The notes under the pieces were generated by a model. It was not told the origin of the DNA. It worked only from the letters and a program-made list of their open reading frames with translations, and made no database searches. The position numbers and the translations under genes are program-made. Shown here piece by piece: positions 45,386-56,290 of a stretch of DNA of 64,000 nucleotides; the first letter of the stretch is position 1, and every line of letters begins with the position of its first letter. This DNA is from Nectonema munidae (lineage: Eukaryota; Nematomorpha; Nectonematoida; Nectonematidae): NCBI GenBank assembly GCA_030549495.1, contig JAUIRK010000959.1:62001-126000 (forward strand), read 5' to 3'.

Positions 45386-47640
45386 ACCACTTACCTATAT
45401 GTACATCATACAATACCAAAACTTCATTTAAAACACACCAGCCACTTCGATGCTACACCAACTACTCTAAAGCTAATTGGACAGCGTACACAGAGGAAAT
45501 TGAATCCTCCCTTCAAAACATTGAACCCCCCCCCCCCCAGCAATGTCCACACAGGAACAAATTTTTTAACAAACTTAATACTCATGGCAGACAAACACCA
45601 CATCCCTCGTGGAAAAATACACAGCAATAAAAAGCTCCTTCCCACTCACATCAGAACACAAATAGACTACAGAAACAAAGTTCAACAAACGAATCATAAA
45701 GATCCACTTATACCCCAACTAAACACTCACATTGACAAACTTATACAACAACACAAACTTGAAATCTGGAAGAAACATATCACAAATTCTTGGGACCATA
45801 AGACTGATACACACAAACTATGGAAAACAATATCAGGACTCATGAATAAAAAAACCCCAATCAACATCCAACGCAACTATCATATTTAACACGAAAACAG
45901 CATCCACTAACAAAGAAAAGGCAACTTACTTCAACAAACTCTTTACCAGCACCTTGCCCCACACAACACAGAAAGAAAACAGACTAGTCGACAAACATAC
46001 CAAAAACCTCCATAAACACCACCACAACAGAAACCCAAAACGCCATTCTTAACTCACGAGCAAACAACTCAACAGGGCCAGACAATACCAATATAAGGCA
46101 CCTCAAACACTTAGGTCCAAGAGGACTAACATATCTAACCAACCTATACTATCTCTCACTCAACACTAACACTATTCCACACATCTGGAAAGAATCGAAT
46201 ACAATTCCCATACTCAAGCCAAATAAAGATCACACCCAAGGTACCTCATATCGCCCCATATCACTACTTTCTCCTTTTAGCAAAAATTCTAGAAAAAATC
46301 ATTCTAAATTATATAAGACCTGCTATCCCGCTACCTTCACACATGCACGGATTTAGATCACAACACTCCACAGTCACAGCTCTTCACACCATCAATAATA
46401 CAATCACGAAGGGATTCAATACCAAAAAACCACCACAACGCACAATAGCCGCATCACTAGACATGAGCAAAGCCTTCGACTCCGTTCATATACACACACT
46501 GATAAACAAAATACACAATCAACATACCTAATGCCATCATTAAATACATATCCAACTACATTAAAGGACGCACACAATTCACTGTATACAATAACTGCTC
46601 ATCAACACATAAGAATATAAAATCTGGCGTACCACAAGGTGGGGTACTCTCACCAATGCTTTTTAACACCTACCTCTCAGACATACCTAAGCCACCAGAG
46701 AACATAAAACTTGTAACTTATGCAGATGACATAACAATACTTTCATCGCATCAAAAACCTCACATAGCACAACAACAAATTCAACCCTACCTACAAGAAA
46801 TTCACACATGGACAAAAACAAACTTCCTAACACTAAATCCTCTCAAAACAACCGCGACTCTATTCTCCCCTAACCCAGCCGAATTCAAAAACACTCAACT
46901 TGTATATCGACAACACACAAATCCCTACAGTAAAAAATCCCACAATTTTAGGACTGACATTCGACACTCAACACACTTTTCTCCAACACATCAAAAACAC
47001 AACACAAAAACAATGCCCTAAGAATTATATCCGAATGCACAAGAGACACAAACACACAACATCTACACGAAGAAACTAGAACCCTGCCTTTAAATGAACA
47101 TCTCAGACTACACGCCTCTCAGCTCAGACAAAAAACTCTACCTTCACTACATCACGACACAAGAAAAACAACCCAGAAACAAAAAACAAACCATTCACCA
47201 TAACCAAAACTACACCGTTAACAACGACACAACTCCCTGTGCAACAACACTCCTTACAATAAAACAAAACACAAAGCAAATACACACCAAAATTGTAAAC
47301 ACATACCTCACAAACAGGCAAAACAACAAAACCATAAACTCACCAGCACCAAGCATCAACCCCAACGAAGAAGAACTCTCCCATCACATCCGAAGCACAC
47401 TATCACAACTTCGCGCCAACAAATCACCACTACTAAACTCATACATGAATAAAATATCTCCGAGCACACACCCTTCACCCGAATGTCTTTTATGCCACTA
47501 CCACACAACATCTATTCAACTGCAAACATATCACAACCCATTTGAAACCGATAGATTTCTGGTCGAATCCCGTAAGTGTGGCTGAGTTGCTTTCCAGGTG
47601 GTCTTCGAAACTGGAGTGGGAGCTGGACTGCGACGTGAGG
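45386..47640 (+). pseudogene. LINE reverse transcriptase protein, frameshifted
   Basis: Recognisable in order: LEIWKKHITNSWDHKTDTHK (before the RT), NSTGPDNTNIRHLKHLGP (about 46070-46125), IWKESNTIPILKPNKD and SYRPISLLS (46180-46275), MHGFRSQHSTVTALHTINN (46343-46399), SLDMSKAFDSVH (first catalytic D, about 46455-46490), SGVPQGGVLSP (about 46624-46655) and VTYADDITILS (YADD at 46719-46730, two more catalytic Asp). The C-terminal part has a CLLC-x-YH pair (about 47483-47505) in one frame and WSNPVSVAELLSRWSSKL in another. At least four frame changes; the RT core residues remain. Confidence 0.75.
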
Positions 47641-47700
47641 GTTCACTCTTCAGATGTCGAATGGTGAACGAGGTCGACAACAACAACAATACTGACAGGC
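45386..47700 (+). mobile_element. Jockey-like non-LTR retrotransposon, 5'-truncated
   Basis: The plus strand is A/C-rich and codes for LINE protein parts in order: the linker before the RT (to 45889), the RT (about 46040-46990) and a C-terminal region ending near 47640 with PIDFWSNPVSVAELLSRW. The 3' end has AACAACAACAA (about 47676-47690). No endonuclease domain is recognised. The best-matching clade by motif style is Jockey or a relative. Confidence 0.7.
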
Positions 47701-47911
47701 CACCTGGATCCGGAGAGGATGAAGAAATAGAAGACCAGGGATGGTTCATACACGTCCTTCTTTTCTAAAAGAGTCAAGGTGATAGGAACATAGCAAATGA
47801 CTTCAAACCAATCACCCAATTAGTGGCAACTGTTTCCGCCAAATTTCTTTAGCAGCAATCACTGCCCTAAGTGATTATTTGTATGTCAATTGCCTATATT
47901 ACACTTGCTAA

Positions 47912-48050
47912 ATGTCGAGGGAGCTAATGGCTAACGTATTCAAGCATACTGTGAGTGAGATGACAGAAGTCTACCCGCAACACCCCATGGAAGAAGTGTT
48001 AACTTCTGAACAAGAGATCTCTTCTTCCCGATCCAAAAGAATACAAACGT
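47912..48050 (+). pseudogene. Possible 5' part of the viral-like ORF, in another frame
   Basis: An ATG at 47912 opens a frame that reads for about 45 codons to a stop at 48049-48051. It overlaps the start of the downstream open frame (from 48003). The overlap of two open frames at this point fits a single frameshift in one ancestral ORF; that is inferred from position only. Base composition matches the downstream ORF, not the AT-rich host DNA. Confidence 0.35.
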
Positions 48051-49556
48051 AATATCATCATAGTGGGGTTTGCTCTAGCTGAACATCTTGTCAAGCCCAT
48101 TACTGGAATCAATCAGAATTACACATGGTCAAGGCTGAGGGCAATCGGACATGCCGGTGGAGGTAGTTTATTGACAAGTTTGGTGTCTCCTCATGTGTCA
48201 CCCCTAATAAGCCTGGAAAAGCTTAAAATGACGACTGACAAATTAATAGATTTGATTGATGTCCTCGAGTTGATAGAAGACATTGTGGACCAGTTGTACA
48301 ACGTGGAAAGCCCTACAGGGTATACCAAAGCCCTAAATTCAGGGATTATCTTGATCGACAAGGGCTATGGCCTTACGAGCATAACGGCTATGGTTAGTTT
48401 CTGTCAGCAGCTAACATATGCCCAACTTATACCAGAAGTGCTGCGGGAATGTGAGACATTTAAACTACACTTCCGAAACTTCCAAGAAATGAATAAGGAT
48501 ACATGGCATTACGGCCGGATAGTGAAGTTGCCAGAGATTGAAAATTTGGCCAACAGTCAATATCCTCACCTCTACACTTGTGCGATGGGGCGTGCATCCA
48601 ATGTGTCAAGCATGGGGGCATACACAAAGAGCACGTATACCCCCTTAACCCATTAATGACATCCTAACTTAAAAGTTATGTTTTTTTTACTATAAAATTT
48701 CTTAACACAAAAACGTTTTTTCATATATTTTTTAATCTAAAGACCTTAATGACAGTTTTGTTAAATAAACCTGTTGATTTATTGGGGCACATATCTTCAA
48801 AATAGAAATAATGAGCTCCAGTATGAAAACCAGTTACAAAATAATTACTATTTTACCAGTACCAAAACTATGGCACGATAAAGCAGACATTAAGCCTCGA
48901 TGCAATCTTTATAACTAAATTAGAGTGTAATAAGGAGAACCTAAAACTCAGAATTAAAAAAAAAATATTTTTGGAGTTCTTTGAATCAACAAAATAAAAT
49001 ATAACTTTTAAGTTATATTGTCACAAAAGACTACATAATCAAGGTCAATTATGTAATTTCCGAAAAAATCTCTGTGTTCACTTTTATCTGGCCAATCGAC
49101 AATAAAACTCGTTACAACAAGATCCTAATATACCATTTTTAAGTGCAGGCTTCATTACCGTATAAATTTACGCAGTAACTATGTGACCTTGATTGCACAT
49201 AATCAATGTAAACAATAATGTAATGGAGTTTTTCTAGAAGAAAAGTTTATCGTTTGTTTATCATTTGTTCTTTGTACAGAATATTGTTTAAATTTTTATT
49301 TTGAAGTTCCAAATGCGACAGTAATATTGATGTGATACAAAACGTAAAGTATCTTTCAAGGCCAAAATTACTGCACTGCCTTTTGATCCGTATTCGATTA
49401 CGACTACCTCGATCTTTTTCAATTTTCTTTATTTCTTTTTACTTTTCTGAAACATTCACTGAATTTCTGAATCTAAATTTTCTTTTTTCGTAAGTATACC
49501 AATTTTTTGCTCGTCTATATGTATGTGTGTGTATTTATGTAAAAGAGAATAGAATG

Positions 49557-49853
<297 letters not shown>

Positions 49854-49897
49854 GTCCGTGTGTAGTAAGGTTATAACGAGAGTTTTTATACTAATAA

Positions 49898-51616
49898 ATG
49901 TTTCAGAATATGAATGTGAATGAAGCCATATCATTTTTGACTGATAGTGAATTTTCTTCTGCTCAAATTTACATTTGTCCTCCAGAAAATTCATACATAA
50001 GCGATGTTGACAGTGGTGATGAAGATTATGAACTTTCAATCGACAACCTTTCGGGAAAACAATTGAATGCTAGTGCAAGTTTGGTTTTAAATAATATCGA
50101 TGGTTCGAAGGAGTTATGCGGCGATGAAGATAATACTATGATAGATAAAAGAACTCCAGACTCAAGAAAATGGAAAAAAATTGACATAAAAAGTATATTG
50201 TGTAATAACGATTCCCGCATTCAAGCCTCTCTAGATGATATAAACTCATTTTCCCCAGTAAAATATTTTGAGCTTTTTTTTGATGATGAAATTATGGAAT
50301 TTATTCTACAACAGACAATCTTGTATGCTAAAAGGGATAAGGGGGATTTAAATTTTAGTATGGATAAATCTGAGTTGAAGCTTTTTTTAAGTGTTCTTAT
50401 GATAAGTGGTTACAGCCCAGTTTGCAGAACTAGAATGTTTTGGGAGCAAAAAGACGATATACATAACATAGCGATAGCTAAAGCATTTAGTCGTAATCGC
50501 TTTGAGAAAATTCTTAGCTATATTCATTTAGCTGATAACCAGTGCCTAGAATGCGGTAATAAGTTGGCAAAAATAAAGCCTTTTTATGACAAAATAAACC
50601 TTCGTTTTTTACGTTATATGCCTGAATCGAAAAATATTAGTATTGATGAATCCATGATTGAATATTACGGCAAGCATCCTTCTAAACAATTTATGAAAGG
50701 AAAGCCTATTAGATTCGGGTATAAGACGTGGACAATGTGCACTTCAGATGGCTACATTATTTCTATTTCACCATATGCGGGTAAATCTGAAGTATATAAC
50801 AAAGAATTAGGAATAGGAGGTAGTGTGGTAATGAAATTCGCTAATCTTTTACCACAAAGTAATTACCACCTGATAATGGATAATTACTTCTGCTCCTTGC
50901 ATTTGTTCGAACTTCTAAGAAAGAAGGGATTTCACGCCACAGGTGTAATAAGAAGTGATAGGTTGCAGAAATGTCCAATTCTTAATAAAAAATGCTTACT
51001 TAAAAAAAAAAGAGGTAATTTTGATTATCGCTATGACGCAAGTTCTAAAATAATTGTTATAACCTGGAGGGATAATAACGTAGTGAATCTTGCATCCACC
51101 TGCCTAGGAGTAAAGCCAATAAAAAAAATTAAAAGATGGTGCTCTTCAACAAAAAAAATTATATACATACAACAACCAAATGGTATAGCAGAATATAACA
51201 AATTGATGGGTGGAGTGGACAGATCAAATCAAAATGTTACACAATACCAAATGAGCATACGTTTAAAGAAGTGGTGGTGGCCTTTCTTCCGATTTTTATT
51301 TCACGCATCGCTACAAAATTCTTGGTTTTTGTACAAAAAAAGTTGTCTGTATAAAGATAAACCTCTGGATCAACTTGGGTTCATACGTGAAATTGTTAAC
51401 ACATATCTTCTGCAAAATTCTGCAAACAAAATTCAAATTCCTTTTTTTACAAATAAAGTTAGCAATGACATTAGACTTGATCAAAAAGACCATGACTTTG
51501 GCAATCTTCCTACTCAAAAAATATGTGTGTTTTGTAAAAAAGGTACTAAAAAAAGATGCACCAAGTGTAACGTGGCTCTACATATGCATTGCTTCACAGC
51601 TTTTCATTCAAAATAA
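49898..51616 (+). CDS. piggyBac transposase, intact (572 aa)
   Basis: Cut-and-paste transposase acting in the nucleus on TTAA targets. An acidic N-terminus (residues 1-90) precedes the DDE core. D250 lies in ISIDESMIEYYGKH, D328 in YHLIMDNYFCSLHLFELL and D441 in LMGGVDRSNQ, corresponding to the three catalytic aspartates of the family. The position of the second Asp in the usual G-V-D-x-x-D-Q motif is Asn (N444). W390 with R391-D392 is the conserved W-x-D strand. The C-terminus (about 543-569) is a cysteine-rich zinc-binding domain (CVFCKKGTKKRCTKCNVALH then MHC), as in functional family members. Length is normal for the family, without stops. ATG at 49898 is preceded by AAA; a second ATG is four codons downstream. 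Confidence 0.92.
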   Translation: MFQNMNVNEAISFLTDSEFSSAQIYICPPENSYISDVDSGDEDYELSIDNLSGKQLNASASLVLNNIDGSKELCGDEDNTMIDKRTPDSRKWKKIDIKSILCNNDSRIQASLDDINSFSPVKYFELFFDDEIMEFILQQTILYAKRDKGDLNFSMDKSELKLFLSVLMISGYSPVCRTRMFWEQKDDIHNIAIAKAFSRNRFEKILSYIHLADNQCLECGNKLAKIKPFYDKINLRFLRYMPESKNISIDESMIEYYGKHPSKQFMKGKPIRFGYKTWTMCTSDGYIISISPYAGKSEVYNKELGIGGSVVMKFANLLPQSNYHLIMDNYFCSLHLFELLRKKGFHATGVIRSDRLQKCPILNKKCLLKKKRGNFDYRYDASSKIIVITWRDNNVVNLASTCLGVKPIKKIKRWCSSTKKIIYIQQPNGIAEYNKLMGGVDRSNQNVTQYQMSIRLKKWWWPFFRFLFHASLQNSWFLYKKSCLYKDKPLDQLGFIREIVNTYLLQNSANKIQIPFFTNKVSNDIRLDQKDHDFGNLPTQKICVFCKKGTKKRCTKCNVALHMHCFTAFHSK

Positions 51617-52218
51617 AGTTTTTTAATAAATTTGTTGAATCTTTTTTCATCTTGTTTCTTGCTACAATAAAAAAATAGACACTCTTCTTTTTTTCAAACT
51701 GACAATACTCCATCTTTAGTTTTAAGGTTCGGAGGTTGGTATTTGCTCTCTTCATTATTTCCAATCTCAGCTTTCAGTTTCACTGAGTCCACTTTTTCAG
51801 GTTCATAAACATGTGTATATTTTACTTTTTTAAGTTTCCCCTTGAGTTTCTTTTCAATTTACTTTTATATATTATATATGGAGCACATCATCAATAAAAT
51901 GATATGCTCCCTTTAACGACAATATAACTTTTTGGTTATGATTTATTTTTTTGCTCTAAAAAATTATATATACGTTCTAGAATGTTATGAATAGTGTAAT
52001 TGAGTTCTGTTTACATAAAACTATCATAAATTAGCTCAAAACTCATATGCTAGAGGTTGGTCATTAATGGGTTAATAGATGAACATCGGCTAGTATCTTT
52101 TACACGAATGGAGATCTGTGTCAAGCAACACATTACGCCAGAATATAAGAGAAGTCTAACTAACCTGACCGGAAAGGAAGTACCAGAAGAAATGAACCTT
52201 AGGAGGCTTGTTATGTAA

Positions 52219-52298
52219 GGAAACTTCCCTCACTCAAAGCATGAAATTTTAATTCATTTCAGGGCTGCCCCTCCACCACATGAATGAAGGATTGTACT
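52219..52298. other. Short junction between viral relic and GC-rich repeat
   Basis: No coding structure. The 3' end of the viral-like insert must lie here, but no poly(A) tract marks it. Confidence 0.3.
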
Positions 52299-53770
52299 AG
52301 GGCCGGCGAGGGGAGGAGCTGAGCCCTCGGCAGGAAGCCTGCCTCCGTGATCCGGGGAATGGGAGGCTCTAAAGGGGACTCGGGGGGGGGGGGGGGGCTC
52401 CCTAATTCCTGTGGGAGTCGTACCCAGGCGAGCGAGCTGGCCCCCTTGGTGGGGGAGCAGGTTTGGCGAATAGATCCCGGGAGAAGCCAAAATCTGCTAC
52501 AAGTCTGGTTTTCCCTCCTTGAATACGACCAGAAGGCGGGCCATGACCCCCTGGAGATTGCGGGGCTGAAACAAGCCACCACTGGGAGTCTGGTGAATTG
52601 CCAGATTTCCTTGCTGAGTTTGATGCAAAAACAATTAGTCTACAGGAGGTCAATACGGATCCCGTAAAAGGCATCCGTTAGATCCAGCCGAGTTGCCCAT
52701 TTCAGGCCGGGTCTGATGAATCGCAGCTGAAATAGGGCTGTTAGCTTAATTGCTTCAGAGATGCTATCATACATTTCATCGCATGTTTACACATTGCACG
52801 TGCAGGTAGTTCAAGCCGAACTGCGGGGCACAAAGCTCGGCTGAGCAGTAGAGGCATTTAATCGTCTTCTTCTTCTTCTCGCTGTCTGTCCATGTCAGGG
52901 AGGATTTCGGTGGCAAGGACGTCAAAAGTGGGAGGAGGATCCTCCGGGTTGACGATTCACTGAGGATTGGATGCCACCCCCTTGATGATCTTTGCAAGTT
53001 TACCCCGCGTATCAGAGATCCAGCTCTACGTTGAAAACCCTTTGAGAATTCTCAGGGATTTTTCTTCACGTAGCGCCATCGTCATGGCGCTCTCGTATTG
53101 GCGGTAAACCAATAACGGCAACAGTTTCAGAATCGTACAAGATTTGGCTTTAGTAGGCCGGCTTTTCAGCGCAGCCTTATAGTCAATTATGAGGGACTTC
53201 AGTATAAAATTGATTTCGAGCATTGCTCGAAACAGCACGAAGAGCAGCGGCTTCCTTCATCAATACTTGAATTAGAGCATTGCATTCCCTTTCCAACGTT
53301 TTGAAGGCTTCTGAGACTCCATGGCTGGGATTGGATGCGTCCGCAAACTTGGCAGCAAGTCTACCAAGCACACTTTGGCTAGATGCCTCGAGCAGATGGA
53401 CTGACGCCCTGCGGAACGCAATGGAACACATCAAGTCCGAGTCAAACCCAGCTGACGGCCCCTCCCGCAGCAACCAGGTCCAAACAAGATACACCCTGAA
53501 GATCTGGGACTGCTCTCACAGGTCGGAAAGTTGGTTCAACTTTTTCAAGGCAATTTGGGATGCCTTCATGGAGATTGGCGAGATTCTCGCCCTCAGCGCC
53601 TGCTAGAAGATCAAGATGCCATGAAGATAGATCCTATCGACTGCCCTCTAAGGGTCAGACGCACCAAAGTGCTTGCTTCCCATTGGCCAGGCATAAAGAG
53701 ATTCTCCTCAACTTCGCGCCAGCAGTTAATAACAACTGGCGTTAACTGTCCAGCCTATCAAAAGAGCGCT
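52299..53770. repeat. GC-rich repeat block, copy 2, with retroelement-like fragments
   Basis: The first ~160 bp match the block at 44738-44900; 16 G lie at 52382-52397. Further on, a plus-strand frame (53280-53606) contains SESNPADGPSRS, a phrase resembling the end of RNase H domains in DIRS- and BEL-type retroelements. Minus-strand frames (52776-52997, 53026-53238, 53183-53494) are open but not recognised. I cannot say which strand was coding. The block is probably an old retroelement piece. Confidence 0.45.
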
Positions 53771-53771
53771 C

Positions 53772-54745
53772 CTACACTTTTACCGGTAAATTGCAGTGTG
53801 TTGTGTACTTTTTGCCATTAGGAAAAAAAGATTTTTTTGTTTTATATTTATTATACCAAACTTGTTTGTTTATGCCACTGTAAAAAGTGCGTTTAGAATT
53901 TAAACATGTTCCAAAATTCGTTTTCTAAACACTACGCGCTTTACAGTTTTTTCGAGCCATCTTATCTCACATATTTAGAAAGCATGTGTTTAGATGGTGA
54001 TTGTTATACCCATCTCAGAAATAAGACTATAGTTTATCGAAACAGCTCTAATTTTTCATTCGCCTACACTAAAAGTATAAAAACTTTAGCTGTCAAAATA
54101 TTTAAAAGATTGCTTCCGTTAAAAGTAGGTGGTCAAAATGCAACTTACTTCAATTGAAATTGATCAATCTTATAATGTAAATTCCAGCTATTTTGATGAA
54201 TGCAACTTTAGTAATCCCGACTCGATGCCTGAAAGATATCAAAAAGAAATTTCTAGCAAAAACAAAAAAGTGAAGCTTTCTCAAGGCGATTTGTGTAAAG
54301 AAATGAAATTGTTTAAAGTGACCGGAAAAAGAACTGAAAACCTTGAATTGCTCTACCAGTCTTTGTTAACAATTAAAGCTACCAGTGTAGAATCTGAAAG
54401 GACTTTTTCTGCTGCTGGATATTTTATTTCCAAACTTCGCTCTCAATTAGCTGCAAAGACATTAGATGCATTATGCTTTTTGCCTTATTTTTTTAAAAAT
54501 AATAAATAAATTTACTTTTACGGTTATCATTGATTTTTACTAACAAACAAAAAAAATTGTTGTTTTTTGAAACTCGAGTTAAAAAACGCTATAAAAGAAA
54601 TATATACCAGTTTGTTTTGATCACTTTATGATTTATCAGTAATATACGTTAAACAATATAAAAACAGTAAAAAACCGGTACTGATATTTTGAAGACGGTA
54701 ATTTACCGGTAATCAAAAATTCGATAATGTTTACTCACCAGTGTA
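53772..54745 (+). mobile_element. hAT-type element remnant with inverted repeats
   Basis: TACCGGTAAATT at 53781-53792 and AATTTACCGGTA at 54700-54711 are perfect 12-bp inverted repeats. Just outside, TACACT (53773-53778) and AGTGTA (54740-54745) may be the outer ends, with the two sides unequal because of deletions. Between them lies a partial hAT transposase. No clean 8-bp duplication is seen. Confidence 0.55.
53906..54509 (+). pseudogene. hAT transposase, C-terminal part
   Basis: Two overlapping frames. The first (53906-54157) has no recognised motif. The second (54129-54509) ends in LYQSLLTIKATSVESERTFS then AAGYFISKLRSQLAAKTLDA and LCFLPYFFKNN, a nearly textbook hAT C-terminal dimerisation domain (S-x-x-S-E-R-x-F-S-x-A-G, R-x-x-L, L-x-F-L). 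The BED finger and catalytic domain are absent, so it is an internally deleted, inactive copy. The hATC part is open and well preserved. Confidence 0.8.
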
Positions 54746-56162
54746 AACCCATCTATATATCATGCAAATAAAACAATATTCAAAATTATTGTCTTTTTTG
54801 TACTTTTGTTTAATAAAGTCGTTGCAAAAAAATCAAGGGTTAAAAAGGATCCATAATACCTAGATTCAGATGGCATGTTTTCTCTCCGACTCCAAACTGT
54901 GATGGTAATCGAGATATTAATTAATTACGTTATACTCGATCCTCTCAATATTTTTGACTGAATTCTACTAAATTGAAACTCTATAATTCTTTTTCTCAAT
55001 GAAACTTGAACTTCTGGTTTTTCTTCAAAAAAAACTTTTATGCATATTTTAAGTAATACATATATGAAGTTTTAGACAAAATCAACTTTTACGTCAAATG
55101 ACTTCGTTGGGGTCAAGGGTGAAATTAAGGAATACTCGCCTTGAACTACCCTCAGCTTTTTAAAAATTGACCCTATTGACTCTAATTTCAGGGCTCATAT
55201 CTGAAAAGTTGCTCAACATACACAGCCGAGATAAACACCCTTAAAAACTTGTGTTTGTTTTAAATTTATATTAATTTTAAGAAGGTATTAAAAAAAAGTC
55301 AAAATTTGTTTAAATTGATATGGAATAACTGCAAGAATCTACAACACCTCCTCAAAAAATTTTAGTTTTAATTTATTAGACTTTTAGTTTCTTTTAGATG
55401 CATTTCGCCTTTAAACCAAATATCGGAGTTACGGTTCACAAGATGTCAGTCACTTTCTCTTTTAGTACATTGGCAAAAAGTAACAAAAATAAGAGTTTTA
55501 CAACCCCAGTTAGAACACATTTTGTATTAAATAAATTGGCAATAAAATCATTTTTTAATTATCGGTAACGCATCCAAGGAAAGAGTAATGTAACCCGTTG
55601 ACAATAATACTTGGGTTTGGTTATGGATGAATGAATTTCAGACTAAAAAGAGTTTGAAAATTGTACGTTAAACAGAAATAAATATTAAGGCATAGATAAA
55701 GCATACGGCAGAATGTTAGGGTAGGGAGTATAATTGTTATATTAGCTATGTTTTCTTTGAAAAGGGAAAATTTCATATAAAATGATATGTAGTATAAGCA
55801 ACTGTGACAAAATACTTCTTTCTGAATAAAAATGCATCTGTTAGAGACATAAGACAAATAAAAAAAAGGATTTGTATCGAGACGTATTACCTTTCAAAAT
55901 TTTTAACTTGTGCATTTAACTTTTCTATTTAACTAGTAAATCAAGATTATTTTAAGCTCTTATTAGAACCGGGAAAAATTGCTTAGTGTTAAAACCATAG
56001 GGGTTCGTGTAAATGGATATATGTATATTTTTATTTATGTCGATAAAAATTTTGAGAGCAACTGGTCTAATACTAATGTCTCCTTGATATAAAAAAAACA
56101 ATTATAGCATACAATAATAAGGATAAAGACGGTGAAGAAGGATCTATTAGAAAATTGTTTAC
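54746..56162. other. AT-rich sequence, no gene seen
   Basis: No coding signal. Could contain intron of the WD40 gene if that exon is real. Confidence 0.35.
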
Positions 56163-56290
56163 CATTATCAAGGTTGATTTCGTATACTTTAGAATAATTT
56201 TTAGAGTTCCAGGTTATGATTGAACCATCTTTGCTAAGAGAAAAGAGAAGTTTTCCAGAATCGTGGAATGTTATATTCAAGACTTCATCC
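56163..56290 (-). CDS. Candidate host exon: WD40 repeat (Fbxw5-like?)
   Basis: On the minus strand the sequence TTGTGTTCAG (acceptor, AG at 56292-56291) is followed by an open 128-bp stretch encoding DEVLNITFHDSGKLLFSLSK and DGSIITWNSKNYSKVYEINL. It ends at a GT donor (GTAAAC, starting at 56162). This is one WD40 blade: x-V-x-x-x-x-F-x-x-x-G-x-x-x-x-S-x-S-x-D-G-x-x-x-x-W. The wording resembles the first WD repeat of F-box/WD protein FBXW5, but one blade is not enough to name the gene. No partner exons were found in the flanking few kilobases, so introns would be long. It is the only sequence here that looks like a host protein-coding gene. Confidence 0.5.

Noticed and set aside
44725-45419. 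Several open frames on both strands of the GC-rich block
   Set aside because: High GC removes stops by composition. The similarity to copy 2 at 52299 is at DNA level, and neither strand shows a known domain.
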